Translations under genes and position numbers: made by a program
Part shown: positions 57,843 through 64,000 of the stretch, one piece after another
Numbering within the stretch: the stretch's first letter is position 1
How the letters are laid out: every line of letters begins with the position of its first letter
The notes under the pieces: generated by a model
The model's database searches: none
Told to the model about the DNA's origin: nothing
What the model saw: the letters and a program-made list of their open reading frames with translations, nothing else
Assembly: GCF_016907675.1 (NCBI RefSeq)
Contig: NZ_JAFBCJ010000001.1
Span: 1,984,001-2,048,000 of the forward strand
DNA length: 64,000 nucleotides
DNA from: Geodermatophilus bullaregiensis
Lineage (GTDB): Bacteria > Actinomycetota > Actinomycetes > Mycobacteriales > Geodermatophilaceae
Direction: 5' to 3'

Positions 57843-58953
57843 CGCGCACCGCCCGCAGGCCCGGCGGTGCCGGTGCCGGCCGGAGCCGTCCGTGCACCAC
57901 GTTGCCGACCGAGGAGGTCAGCGACCCGGCCCGGGCCACCAGTGCCTCGGTCCGGGACGTGACGTCGGCGACCAGGTCGGACGGGACGACGGGCGGCACG
58001 GTGCGCGCGTAGTCGTCCAGTGCCGCCTCGGTGGTGTAGCGGGGGACGTGGCCGAACTGCGTGCGCAGCACGGTCGTGTCCACGACCCGGCCGAAGTTGA
58101 GGAAGCGCATCTGTTCCGGGGAGTAGTCGACGAAACCGAACCGGCGGGTGAACCGGCCCAGCGAGCCCAGGGCGGGCGAGGGCACCGGCAGCTGCAGGCG
58201 GCCCAGCCGGCGGATCAGCTGCGACAACAGGAGGGTGCCCTCTCCCCCGACGTTGACGGTGCCCGCGAAGTCGCCGGTGGTGGCGCGGGTCAGCACGCCG
58301 AGCGCGTCGTCCTCGTGCAGCAGCTGGACGCGGGCGTCGTAGCCGAGGGCGGTCGGGACGACGGGCATGCGCAGGAACCCGGTCAGGACCGAGTCGATCC
58401 GCGGGCCGATGAAGTTGGTGAAGCGCAGGACGGCGACCCCGACGTCGGGGCGGCGGCGCGAGAAGGAACGCACGTAGCCCTCGATGTCGAGGCTGTCCTC
58501 GGCGAAGCCGCCCGAGGGCACCCGGCGGGCCTGCATGGCCTCGGTGAACACGGCGGGGTCGCGCGGCGAGGCGCCGTAGACGGCGCTCGTGGACTTGAGC
58601 ACGAGCCGGCGCACCGACGGGGCGCGCTGGCAGGCGGCGAGGAGCTGCATCGTCCCGATGACGTTGAGCTCCTTCATCGGCCCCCGCCCGCCGGCTCCGG
58701 CCGGCGTGGAGCTGATGTTCATGTGCACGACGGTGTCGACCGCCGCCGTGCTGATGACCTTGCCGATCAGCGGGTTGCGGATGTCGGCGCGCACGAACTC
58801 GGTGCGGCCGAGACGGCGGAGCAGCTCCGCCGACGGGGGGACGGTGTCCACCCCGATGACCCGACCGATGGCGCGGTCGCGCGCGAGCTCGGCCGCCAGC
58901 GCACCACCGAGCCACCGGCTCACACCGGTCACGAGGACGACGTCAGGCGGCAC
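57835..58953 (-). CDS. NAD-dependent epimerase/dehydratase (GalE-like)
   Basis: 372-residue short-chain dehydrogenase-type protein: the NAD motif VVLVTGVSRWLGGALAAELA has GxxxxLG in place of the GxxGxxG of GalE, and the visible catalytic-type region is LKSTSAVYGASPRDP, whose Tyr lies in place but without the usual YxxxK. M. tuberculosis galE2 (Rv0501) lies in the same order. GTG 58953 is 10 bp from the bS22 stop. Because the catalytic pair is incomplete, UDP-glucose epimerase activity should not be assumed. Confidence 0.82.
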   Translation of the reverse strand: MPPDVVLVTGVSRWLGGALAAELARDRAIGRVIGVDTVPPSAELLRRLGRTEFVRADIRNPLIGKVISTAAVDTVVHMNISSTPAGAGGRGPMKELNVIGTMQLLAACQRAPSVRRLVLKSTSAVYGASPRDPAVFTEAMQARRVPSGGFAEDSLDIEGYVRSFSRRRPDVGVAVLRFTNFIGPRIDSVLTGFLRMPVVPTALGYDARVQLLHEDDALGVLTRATTGDFAGTVNVGGEGTLLLSQLIRRLGRLQLPVPSPALGSLGRFTRRFGFVDYSPEQMRFLNFGRVVDTTVLRTQFGHVPRYTTEAALDDYARTVPPVVPSDLVADVTSRTEALVARAGSLTSSVGNVVHGRLRPAPAPPGLRAVRDA

Positions 58954-58963
58954 GAGCGTCAGC

Positions 58964-59062
58964 TCACTTCTTGTTGCGACGCTGCACGCGGGTCTTCTTG
59001 AGCAGCTTGCGGTGCTTCTTCTTCGCCATCCGCTTGCGCCGCTTCTTGATGACCGAACCCAT
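58964..59062 (-). CDS. Small ribosomal subunit protein bS22 (AURKAIP1/COX24 domain)
   Basis: 32-residue very basic peptide: [20 protein letters not shown] continues to [12 protein letters not shown]. This matches the tiny actinobacterial 30S protein bS22, whose homologue (Rv0500B) sits between the same HTH and epimerase genes in M. tuberculosis. GGGAG lies about 9 nt before the ATG. It should bind 16S rRNA near the decoding region. A TAGGCT box at 59186-59191 (minus strand) is a possible promoter. Short enough to be missed by routine gene calling. Confidence 0.92.
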   Translation of the reverse strand: MGSVIKKRRKRMAKKKHRKLLKKTRVQRRNKK

Positions 59063-59291
59063 GTCCTGCTCCCGACGTCGTGGCCGCGTGGCACGGACCG
59101 CAGGGGCGGAACCGGGCGCCACGCGAGTGTGGATCAGCTCGTGTGCGACGGCTCCGGCCGGGGCCGGGGTGTCGCTCGGCGTCCGAGCCTACCCGGCGCC
59201 CCCGCGGCGACGCTGCCGCGGGAACCGGGCCGGACGGATCCCACCCGGGAGGGCCGGGCGAGGGCGCCGATCGACGGTGCGATCGAGCAGT

Positions 59292-59430
59292 CGGCGAGGT
59301 GCTGGAACGGCCGCCTCGCAGGGGCCCGCCGCGAGCCTGCGAGCGGCGGTCCGGCGAGGTGCTGGAACGGCCGCCTCGCAGGGGCCCGCCGCGAGCCTGC
59401 GAGCGGCGGGGGGCGAGGTGGTCCTTCTTC
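59292..59430 (+). repeat. Intergenic hairpin element, copy E, duplicated in tandem (60-bp period)
   Basis: Positions 59292-59349 are repeated exactly at 59352-59409, a 58-bp identity with a 60-bp period. Each unit contains the family core GCCCGCCGCGAGCCTGCGAG. In the second unit the outer arms CCTCGC (59374-59379) and GCGAGG (59413-59418) close a full hairpin, followed by GGTCCTTCTTC, whose end overlaps the stop of the HTH gene. The rest of the 365-bp gap to bS22 holds only a possible promoter. Confidence 0.8.
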
Positions 59431-59770
59431 AGGCGATGTCGGTGTAGGCGTCGCGCAGGTAGTCCTGCACGGCGCGCTCGGGGACGCGGAACGAGCGGCC
59501 CACGCGGACGGCGGCGAGCTCGCCGGCGTGCACGAGGCGGTACACGGTCATCTTCGAGACGCGCATCATGCTGGCGACCTCGGCGACGGTCAGGAAGGTG
59601 ACCGCGGCGCGCTGCTGCGGGACGGCCGGGCGGCCGACCGGGACGGCGGCCGGGTGCTGCGGGCCGACGGGGCGGGCCATGGCGGCAGCCGGGATCGGGC
59701 GGGCCATCGGCCGCGGGCCGGGGACGGCCGGGCGGACGTAGGCGGCGTGGGTGCGCTGGGACATCGTCAT
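59429..59770 (-). CDS. MerR-like/BldC-type helix-turn-helix protein
   Basis: 113 residues. A Pro/Ala-rich N-terminus of about 55 residues precedes the DNA-binding fold TFLTVAEVASMMRVSKMTVYRLVHAGELAAVRVGRSFRVPERAVQDYL, an excisionase/BldC-type winged helix. The positional match is Rv0500A of M. tuberculosis. Start at ATG 59770, where GGAG lies 6 nt upstream; ATGs at 59776 and 59764 are alternatives. Small excisionase-like folds here are chromosomal regulators, not signs of a mobile element. Targets unknown. Confidence 0.87.
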   Translation of the reverse strand: MTMSQRTHAAYVRPAVPGPRPMARPIPAAAMARPVGPQHPAAVPVGRPAVPQQRAAVTFLTVAEVASMMRVSKMTVYRLVHAGELAAVRVGRSFRVPERAVQDYLRDAYTDIA

Positions 59771-60003
59771 GATCATCTCCGGACCTAGCACGCGTCGGGC
59801 GTCGGCTTCCCCACCGACTACGGGACACGCACGTGCTGATACAGAGAGTAGGGGGACCGGCGTGACAGAAGCGATGGAAGAAACGGACAGGCGGAACGGT
59901 CCGTCCTGGGCAGAACTACACCTAGGCACCTCGCTTCACAGCCGCATCGGCGCGTCGGCGAGCTGCTGTGTCGACATGGTGACGCAGCGTCCCCCCATGG
60001 CGC

Positions 60004-60022
60004 GACCGTGCGGGTTACGGTC
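60004..60022. terminator. Hairpin at the end of proC
   Basis: Arms GACCGT and ACGGTC around the 7-nt loop GCGGGTT, overlapping the proC stop codon. The 244-bp gap beyond, up to the HTH gene, is less GC-rich and probably holds that gene's promoter; I see no other gene there. Confidence 0.4.
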
Positions 60023-60839
60023 ACCGGCTCCCGTCGGCCCGGCCGAGCTGGACCGAGCGCTGCGCGGCCGCCTCGATCGCCGCGATGAGCGCCGACCGGA
60101 CGGAGTGGCGCTCCAGCTCGCGGATCCCGGCGATCGTCGTCCCGCCCGGGCTGCTCACCGCGTCGCGCAGCTGGGCCGGGTGCTGGCCCGACTCGCGCAG
60201 CATCACCGCCGAGCCCAGCGCGGTCTGCACGACCAGTTCGGTGGTCAGCGCCCGCGGCAGGCCCAGCAGCACCCCGGCGTCGACCATCGCCTCGACCAGG
60301 TAGAAGAAGTAGGCCGGGCCGCTGCCCGACAGCGCCGTCACCGCGTCCTGCTGGTGCTCGGGCACCCGCGCCACCCGGCCGACCGTGGACAGCAGCGCCT
60401 CGGCCTCGTCGAGCTCGGCCTCGCCGGCGGACGCCCCGGCGGACAGGACGCTCATCCCCTCGTCGACCAGGGCCGGGGTGTTGGGCATGACCCGCACGAC
60501 CGGCACCCCCGCCGGCAGGGCGGCCTCGATCGTGGCGGTCGAGGCGCCCGCGGCGATGCTGACCACCAGGTGGTCGGCGGTGACCGAGGGGGCGAGCAGG
60601 CCGAGCAGGTCCGGCAGGTCCTGCGGCTTGACCGCCAGCAGCAGCACACGCGAGCGGGCGGCGGCCTCCTCGAGGCCGACGACGTCGACGCCGTAGCGCT
60701 GCGCGAGCTCCTCGCCCCGCTCCGGGTGCCGCTCGCAGACGACGACGCCCTCGGGGCCGGAGCGCCGGACCAGCCCGGCCAGCAGCGCCTCGCCCATCTT
60801 CCCGCCACCCAGGACCGCCAGGCCCCGCCGCTCGCTCAT
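60021..60839 (-). CDS. proC: Pyrroline-5-carboxylate reductase
   Basis: 272-residue enzyme of the last proline biosynthesis step. The NADPH motif is LAVLGGGKMGEALLAGLV, and the C-terminal dimer domain holds ALSGSGPAYFFYLVEAMVDAG and VSSPGGTTIAGIRELE, the ProC signature. GGGAG is 6 nt before the ATG at 60839, and a TACGGT -10-like box (60872-60877) lies about 33 nt upstream. Rv0500 in M. tuberculosis occupies the same position. Confidence 0.95.
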   Translation of the reverse strand: MSERRGLAVLGGGKMGEALLAGLVRRSGPEGVVVCERHPERGEELAQRYGVDVVGLEEAAARSRVLLLAVKPQDLPDLLGLLAPSVTADHLVVSIAAGASTATIEAALPAGVPVVRVMPNTPALVDEGMSVLSAGASAGEAELDEAEALLSTVGRVARVPEHQQDAVTALSGSGPAYFFYLVEAMVDAGVLLGLPRALTTELVVQTALGSAVMLRESGQHPAQLRDAVSSPGGTTIAGIRELERHSVRSALIAAIEAAAQRSVQLGRADGSR

Positions 60840-60923
60840 GTCCAGCTCCCGCCTGTCGAGGTCCCGGTCGGACCGTAGTGCGCGCGGGTGTGCCGCTCAG
60901 CGGGCGCGGGTAGCCGCCGCCGC

Positions 60924-61496
60924 ATGGCAGGAGAACTGGACGGGATGAAGGTGGCCGTGCTCGCGACCGACGGGGTCGAGCAGGTCGAGCTCGAGCGGCC
61001 GTGGCAGAGCCTGGAGGAGGCCGGGGCCGAGCCGGAGCTGGTGTCGCTGGCGAGCGGGACGATCACCGCCTACCAGCACATCGACAAGGGCGACGAGAAG
61101 AAGGTCGACGCGGTGGTCAGCGTGGCCGACCCCGACGAGTACGCGGCGCTGGTCCTGCCCGGCGGCGTCATCAACGGCGACTTCGTCCGCGCCGACGCCG
61201 ACGCCGTCGCCTTCGTCAAGGCGTTCTTCGAGGCCGGCAAGCCGGTGGCGGCCATCTGCCACGCGCCCTGGGTGCTCGCCGAGGCCGACGTCGTCCGAGG
61301 CCGGCGGATGACCTCGTGGCCGTCGCTGCAGACCGACCTGCGCAACGCCGGGGCGACGTGGGTGGACGAGGAGGTCGTCGTCGACGGCAACCTGGTCACC
61401 AGCCGCAACCCCGACGACCTCGACGCCTTCGGCGCGGCGATCGTCGAGCAGTTCGCCCGGGCCGCCGACGAGGACGGCGACGACGAGGACGAGTGA
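60924..61496 (+). CDS. DJ-1/PfpI-family protein
   Basis: 190-residue class I glutamine-amidotransferase-like fold. The nucleophile elbow is PVAAICHAPWVLAEA with the Cys-His pair, the conserved Glu is likely in DGVEQVELERPW, and ALVLPGGVINGDF is a family stretch. Members include protein deglycases, proteases and chaperones; which applies here is unknown. I start at ATG 60924; an ATG at 60945 with an upstream GGAG would remove seven residues. The C-terminus is a run of Asp/Glu. Confidence 0.87.
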   Translation: MAGELDGMKVAVLATDGVEQVELERPWQSLEEAGAEPELVSLASGTITAYQHIDKGDEKKVDAVVSVADPDEYAALVLPGGVINGDFVRADADAVAFVKAFFEAGKPVAAICHAPWVLAEADVVRGRRMTSWPSLQTDLRNAGATWVDEEVVVDGNLVTSRNPDDLDAFGAAIVEQFARAADEDGDDEDE

Positions 61497-61523
61497 GCCA
61501 CGGCCGGGCCGTCCGCCGGCGCC

Positions 61524-62363
61524 TCAGGTGGCGGCGGCGAGCAGCCCGGCGGCCGGGGCGATGGTGAGCAGCGTCCCGGCGAAGACGAGCACGGCGACCA
61601 GCCGCAGGCCCGGGAGCTCCCGGCCGGTGCGCTGCCGCCAGGCGCCGACCCCGGCGACCAGGCCGGTCACCGCCGCCGGCGCCAGGACCACCGCGACCTG
61701 GGGCAGCTGCTCCCAGACGACGGTGGACAGGAAGTAGATGCCCACCCCGGCGGCCAGGGCCAGGACCAGCTCGCCGGCGAAGCGCAGCCAGGCCACCACG
61801 CCCTCGCGGGCGCCGAGCGGCTCGTCCTCGAGCAGCTCGGGCTGGTCGCCGCGGACCACCGGGATGGGGCCGGTGGCCGGCGCGGGGTCGCTGCCCGGCG
61901 CCCCGGGGACTCCGGGCTTGCCGGAGGGCCGGAGCCCCGGGATGGCCGCCGTGGACGGCTCGGCCGGGCCCTTCGCCAGCGCGCGGGGCGGAGGCGCGTC
62001 CCGGGCCGGCCGGCCGGCGCCGATGACCCGCCCGGGGTCGCGGGACACCCGCCCGGTGTCGGAGACGCGACCGGTGTCGGCGCCCCGGCTCCGCTCGGCG
62101 ACCCGTCCGGTGTCGCGGGACAGCCGGCCGGTGTCGGACACCCGGCCGGTGTCGCTGGCGCGGCGGCCGGGGTTGGGCCGGCCGGCGTCGGTGTCGGGAT
62201 CGCGCTTGCGCTGCCGGATCGGCGTCTCGCCGGTGTCCTCGCCGCGGCCACGGCGGCGGACGCTGCGCGGCGCCTCGATGCCGGCCTCGCGGAGGATGTC
62301 GGCCAGCGGCCGTCCGCCGGTCTCCGGGTCGCGTCGGGGGTCGGGGTCCCGGGGCTGTGCCAT
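61524..62363 (-). CDS. Membrane protein with repeated DTGRV motifs (Rv0497-like)
   Basis: 279 residues. The charged, probably disordered N-terminal 180 residues include six near-identical motifs (DTGRV x4, DTGRL, DPGRV) at 71-113. A C-terminal membrane part has about three helices (FAGELVLALAAGVGIYFLST, VAVVLAPAAVTGLVAGVGAW, LVAVLVFAGTLLTIAPAAGL). M. tuberculosis Rv0497, next to ppx (Rv0496), is the positional match. The repeated Thr-Gly-Arg would suit phosphorylation or scaffolding, but that is a guess. The ATG overlaps the ppx stop (TGATG). Confidence 0.8.
   Translation of the reverse strand: MAQPRDPDPRRDPETGGRPLADILREAGIEAPRSVRRRGRGEDTGETPIRQRKRDPDTDAGRPNPGRRASDTGRVSDTGRLSRDTGRVAERSRGADTGRVSDTGRVSRDPGRVIGAGRPARDAPPPRALAKGPAEPSTAAIPGLRPSGKPGVPGAPGSDPAPATGPIPVVRGDQPELLEDEPLGAREGVVAWLRFAGELVLALAAGVGIYFLSTVVWEQLPQVAVVLAPAAVTGLVAGVGAWRQRTGRELPGLRLVAVLVFAGTLLTIAPAAGLLAAAT
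62025..62153 (-). repeat. Coding repeats giving DTGR motifs
   Basis: Six diverged short units within the disordered part of the preceding protein, each encoding D-T/P-G-R-V/L with 2-8 residues between. Nucleotide identity is high (GTGTCG/GGACACC cores), consistent with recent expansion or homogenisation. Confidence 0.6.
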
Positions 62364-63307
62364 CACGCGTCTCCCAACGAGTCGAGTCGCCGGAGGATGA
62401 CGCCCTCGCGCAGCGCCCACGGACAGATCCGCACGGAGGGTAGATCCAGGGCCTGCATGGCGGCCTGCGCCACGACCGCGCCGGCCGGCACCTGGTGGGC
62501 GCGGTCGGGCGACACGCCGCGCAGCTCGGCCAGGGCGCGCGACTCGATCCGCGACACGAAGCCGATCAGCTGGCCCAGGGCGTCGCAGGAGAGCTCCCTC
62601 GGCACCCGGAGCCCGGCCGAGTAGGGGGCGGCCCCGGTCAGCCGGGCCAGCGTGCGGAACGTCTTGCTCGTGGCCGCCACCAGGTCCGGCGGCCCGGCGT
62701 CCTTGAGCTTCTTCGCCGCGGGCCTGAGCACGTCGACGGCGTGCTCGCCCAGGGCGGTGAGGGCGGCGAGGTCGGGCCGGCCACCGGTGGCGGCCTCCGG
62801 CAGGAAGCGGCGGGTCATGCGGCCGGCGCCCAGCGGCACCGACAGGGCGACCTCGGGGTCCTCGTCCACGCCGCTGGCCAGCTCCAGCGACCCGCCACCG
62901 ATGTCGAGCACCAGCAGCCGGCCCGCGCTCCAGCCGTACCACCGGCGGACGGCGAGGAAGGTCAGCCGCGCCTCCTCCTCGCCGCTGGTCACCTGCAGCG
63001 AGACGCCGGTCTGCCGGCGGACCCGCTCGAGCACCTCCATGCCGTTGCGCGCCTCGCGGATGGCCGAGGTGACCAGTGCGAGCACCTCCTCGCAGCCGAG
63101 CTTCTCGGCCTGCTCGCACGCCTTGCGCACGGCCTTGACCAGCGCCTTCTCGCCCTCCTTGGACAGCACGTCGTCGTCCCCGACGTGCTCGGCGAGGCGC
63201 AGCAGCCACCGGTCGTCGTGCTGCGCGGTGGGGTGTCCGCCGCGGTGGGCGTCGACCACGAGCAGGTGGACGGTGTTCGAGCCGACGTCCAGCACCCCGA
63301 GCCGCAT
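62363..63307 (-). CDS. ppx: Exopolyphosphatase / guanosine pentaphosphatase family (Ppx/GppA)
   Basis: 314-residue ASKHA-fold hydrolase. Phosphate-binding loops are [15 protein letters not shown] and [34 protein letters not shown] and the C-terminal [16 protein letters not shown] match the family. The short length (no C-terminal HD domain) fits actinobacterial Ppx (Rv0496 type). It should degrade polyphosphate and may act on pppGpp. Divergent from the Cys-rich gene with 79 bp between. Confidence 0.92.
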   Translation of the reverse strand: MRLGVLDVGSNTVHLLVVDAHRGGHPTAQHDDRWLLRLAEHVGDDDVLSKEGEKALVKAVRKACEQAEKLGCEEVLALVTSAIREARNGMEVLERVRRQTGVSLQVTSGEEEARLTFLAVRRWYGWSAGRLLVLDIGGGSLELASGVDEDPEVALSVPLGAGRMTRRFLPEAATGGRPDLAALTALGEHAVDVLRPAAKKLKDAGPPDLVAATSKTFRTLARLTGAAPYSAGLRVPRELSCDALGQLIGFVSRIESRALAELRGVSPDRAHQVPAGAVVAQAAMQALDLPSVRICPWALREGVILRRLDSLGDA

Positions 63308-63374
63308 GCGGTCAGTCTGCCGGTCCCGCCGCCACCGGGCCGATCCGGAGGGCCGCCGGGGTCCCCGGCGTCCC

Positions 63375-63380
63375 TACGCT
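63375..63380 (+). promoter_or_regulatory. Leaderless-type -10 box of the Cys-rich gene
   Basis: TACGCT, then GGGGCG (6 nt), then the GTG at 63387. The geometry equals that of menF and menC. Confidence 0.55.
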
Positions 63381-63386
63381 GGGGCG

Positions 63387-64000
63387 GTGCAGGACGCGCC
63401 TCCCGAGGTCGACCCCGACTTCGCCCGCGAGTGGGTGGAGTTCCCCGACCCCGCCGACCCCGGACACCTCGTACGGGCCGACCTCACCTGGCTGGCCTCG
63501 GCGTGGACCTGCGTGTTCGGCCGCGGCTGCGCGGGCGTCGTCCCCGGCCGGCCCGACGACGGCTGCTGCAGCCACGGCGCGTTCTTCGCCGACGAGGACG
63601 ACCTCGCCCGGGTGACCGCCGCGGTCGCCGACCTGGCCGACGAGGACTGGCAGCTGGCCCCCGTCGGCCGCGGCGCGTGGACGGAGGAGGACGCCGCGGA
63701 CGACGAGGGCGGCGTCCGCTCGCTGCGCACCCGCCTGGTCGACGGCGCCTGCGTGTTCCTCAACCGGCCCGGCTTCCCCGGCGGCAGCGGCTGCGCACTG
63801 CACCGCATGGCCCTGCGGGAGGAGCTGCACCCGCTGACCACCAAGCCCGACGTCTGCTGGCAGCTGCCGGTGCGCCGCGAGCAGGAGCAGGTCGAGCGGC
63901 CCGACGGGAGCACCGTGCTGGTCAGCACCGTGGGCGAGTTCGACCGCCGCGGGTGGGGCCCGGGCGGCGCGGACCTGCACTGGTGGTGCACCGGCTCCCC
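63387..64000 (+). CDS. Conserved Cys-rich protein (Rv0495c-like), C-terminus beyond the window
   Basis: About 204 residues are visible from the GTG. Cysteines cluster in [44 protein letters not shown] and near KPDVCWQLP, giving at least eight, with the order expected of an iron-sulfur or zinc site. No enzyme family recognised. M. tuberculosis Rv0495c is the positional match, beside ppx. Start supported by a 6-nt-spaced -10 box. Confidence 0.8.
   Translation, partial: MQDAPPEVDPDFAREWVEFPDPADPGHLVRADLTWLASAWTCVFGRGCAGVVPGRPDDGCCSHGAFFADEDDLARVTAAVADLADEDWQLAPVGRGAWTEEDAADDEGGVRSLRTRLVDGACVFLNRPGFPGGSGCALHRMALREELHPLTTKPDVCWQLPVRREQEQVERPDGSTVLVSTVGEFDRRGWGPGGADLHWWCTGS

Noticed and set aside
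59429-59770. Excisionase-like protein as a hint of an integrated element
   Set aside because: No integrase, attachment repeats or foreign-composition genes nearby; the locus order is conserved in mycobacteria, so it is a chromosomal regulator.
59957-59998. 13-codon minus-strand ORF (MSTQQLADAPMRL) upstream of the HTH gene
   Set aside because: No ribosome-binding site and too short to distinguish from chance.

Overview
The window is very GC-rich, densely packed actinobacterial core chromosome. GTG starts are common, many genes overlap as GTGA, ATGA or TGATG, and there is a 14-gene nuo operon, an actinobacterial-type fused hemD, bS22, and a BldN-type sigma factor beside its RsbN-like partner. 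Together these suggest a Geodermatophilaceae-like actinomycete (Blastococcus, Modestobacter, Geodermatophilus); the genus is inference. I see no prophage, insertion sequence, CRISPR array, tRNA or rRNA.

Layout. 1-10.4 kb: a cut-off class V aminotransferase, a GGDEF/EAL c-di-GMP protein, the protease HtpX, the 2-oxoacid:ferredoxin oxidoreductase KorAB, a MocR regulator facing a flavin-binding PNPOx-like protein, and a PQQ-type sugar dehydrogenase lipoprotein. 10.4-28 kb (minus strand): nuoA-N followed by a long-chain polyprenyl diphosphate synthase. 28-37.7 kb: menaquinone genes (menJ, menG, menF, menD, menC, menE, menA) with a phosphoribosyltransferase, a tiny proline-rich ORF and an unassigned methyltransferase. 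37.7-39.3 kb: small genes, including an Lrp/AsnC regulator. 39.4-51.5 kb (minus strand): a tightly packed run rex-hemA-hemC-hemD-hemB-(membrane protein)-hemL-phosphatase-resA-ccdA-resB-ccsB. 51.8-57.8 kb: glutaredoxin-like protein, AMP-forming ligase, bldN-rsbN, a SerB-like HAD phosphatase and an acyltransferase. 57.8-64 kb: epimerase, bS22, a BldC-like HTH protein, proC, a DJ-1/PfpI protein, a repeat-bearing membrane protein, ppx, and a cut-off Cys-rich protein.

The genes form one respiratory theme: complex I, the menaquinone it reduces (ring and tail), haem, and cytochrome c maturation. The redox sensor Rex heads the haem/cytochrome run, and a perfect 18-bp Rex-type operator lies just upstream of nuoA, so NADH/NAD+ poise probably controls both. 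From memory, the order from htpX to the right edge mirrors M. tuberculosis Rv0563 back to Rv0495c, with the nuo operon inserted, and rex-hemACD close to bldN matches Streptomyces.

Beyond genes, the most notable structures are a family of intergenic hairpins with covarying arms (five sites, one a 60-bp tandem duplication), GTG starts placed 6-8 nt after a TAnnnT -10 box (leaderless-type) across the men genes, and a BldN-type promoter before rsbN. I found no convincing wholly new system; the best leads are the hairpin family and the Rex circuit.
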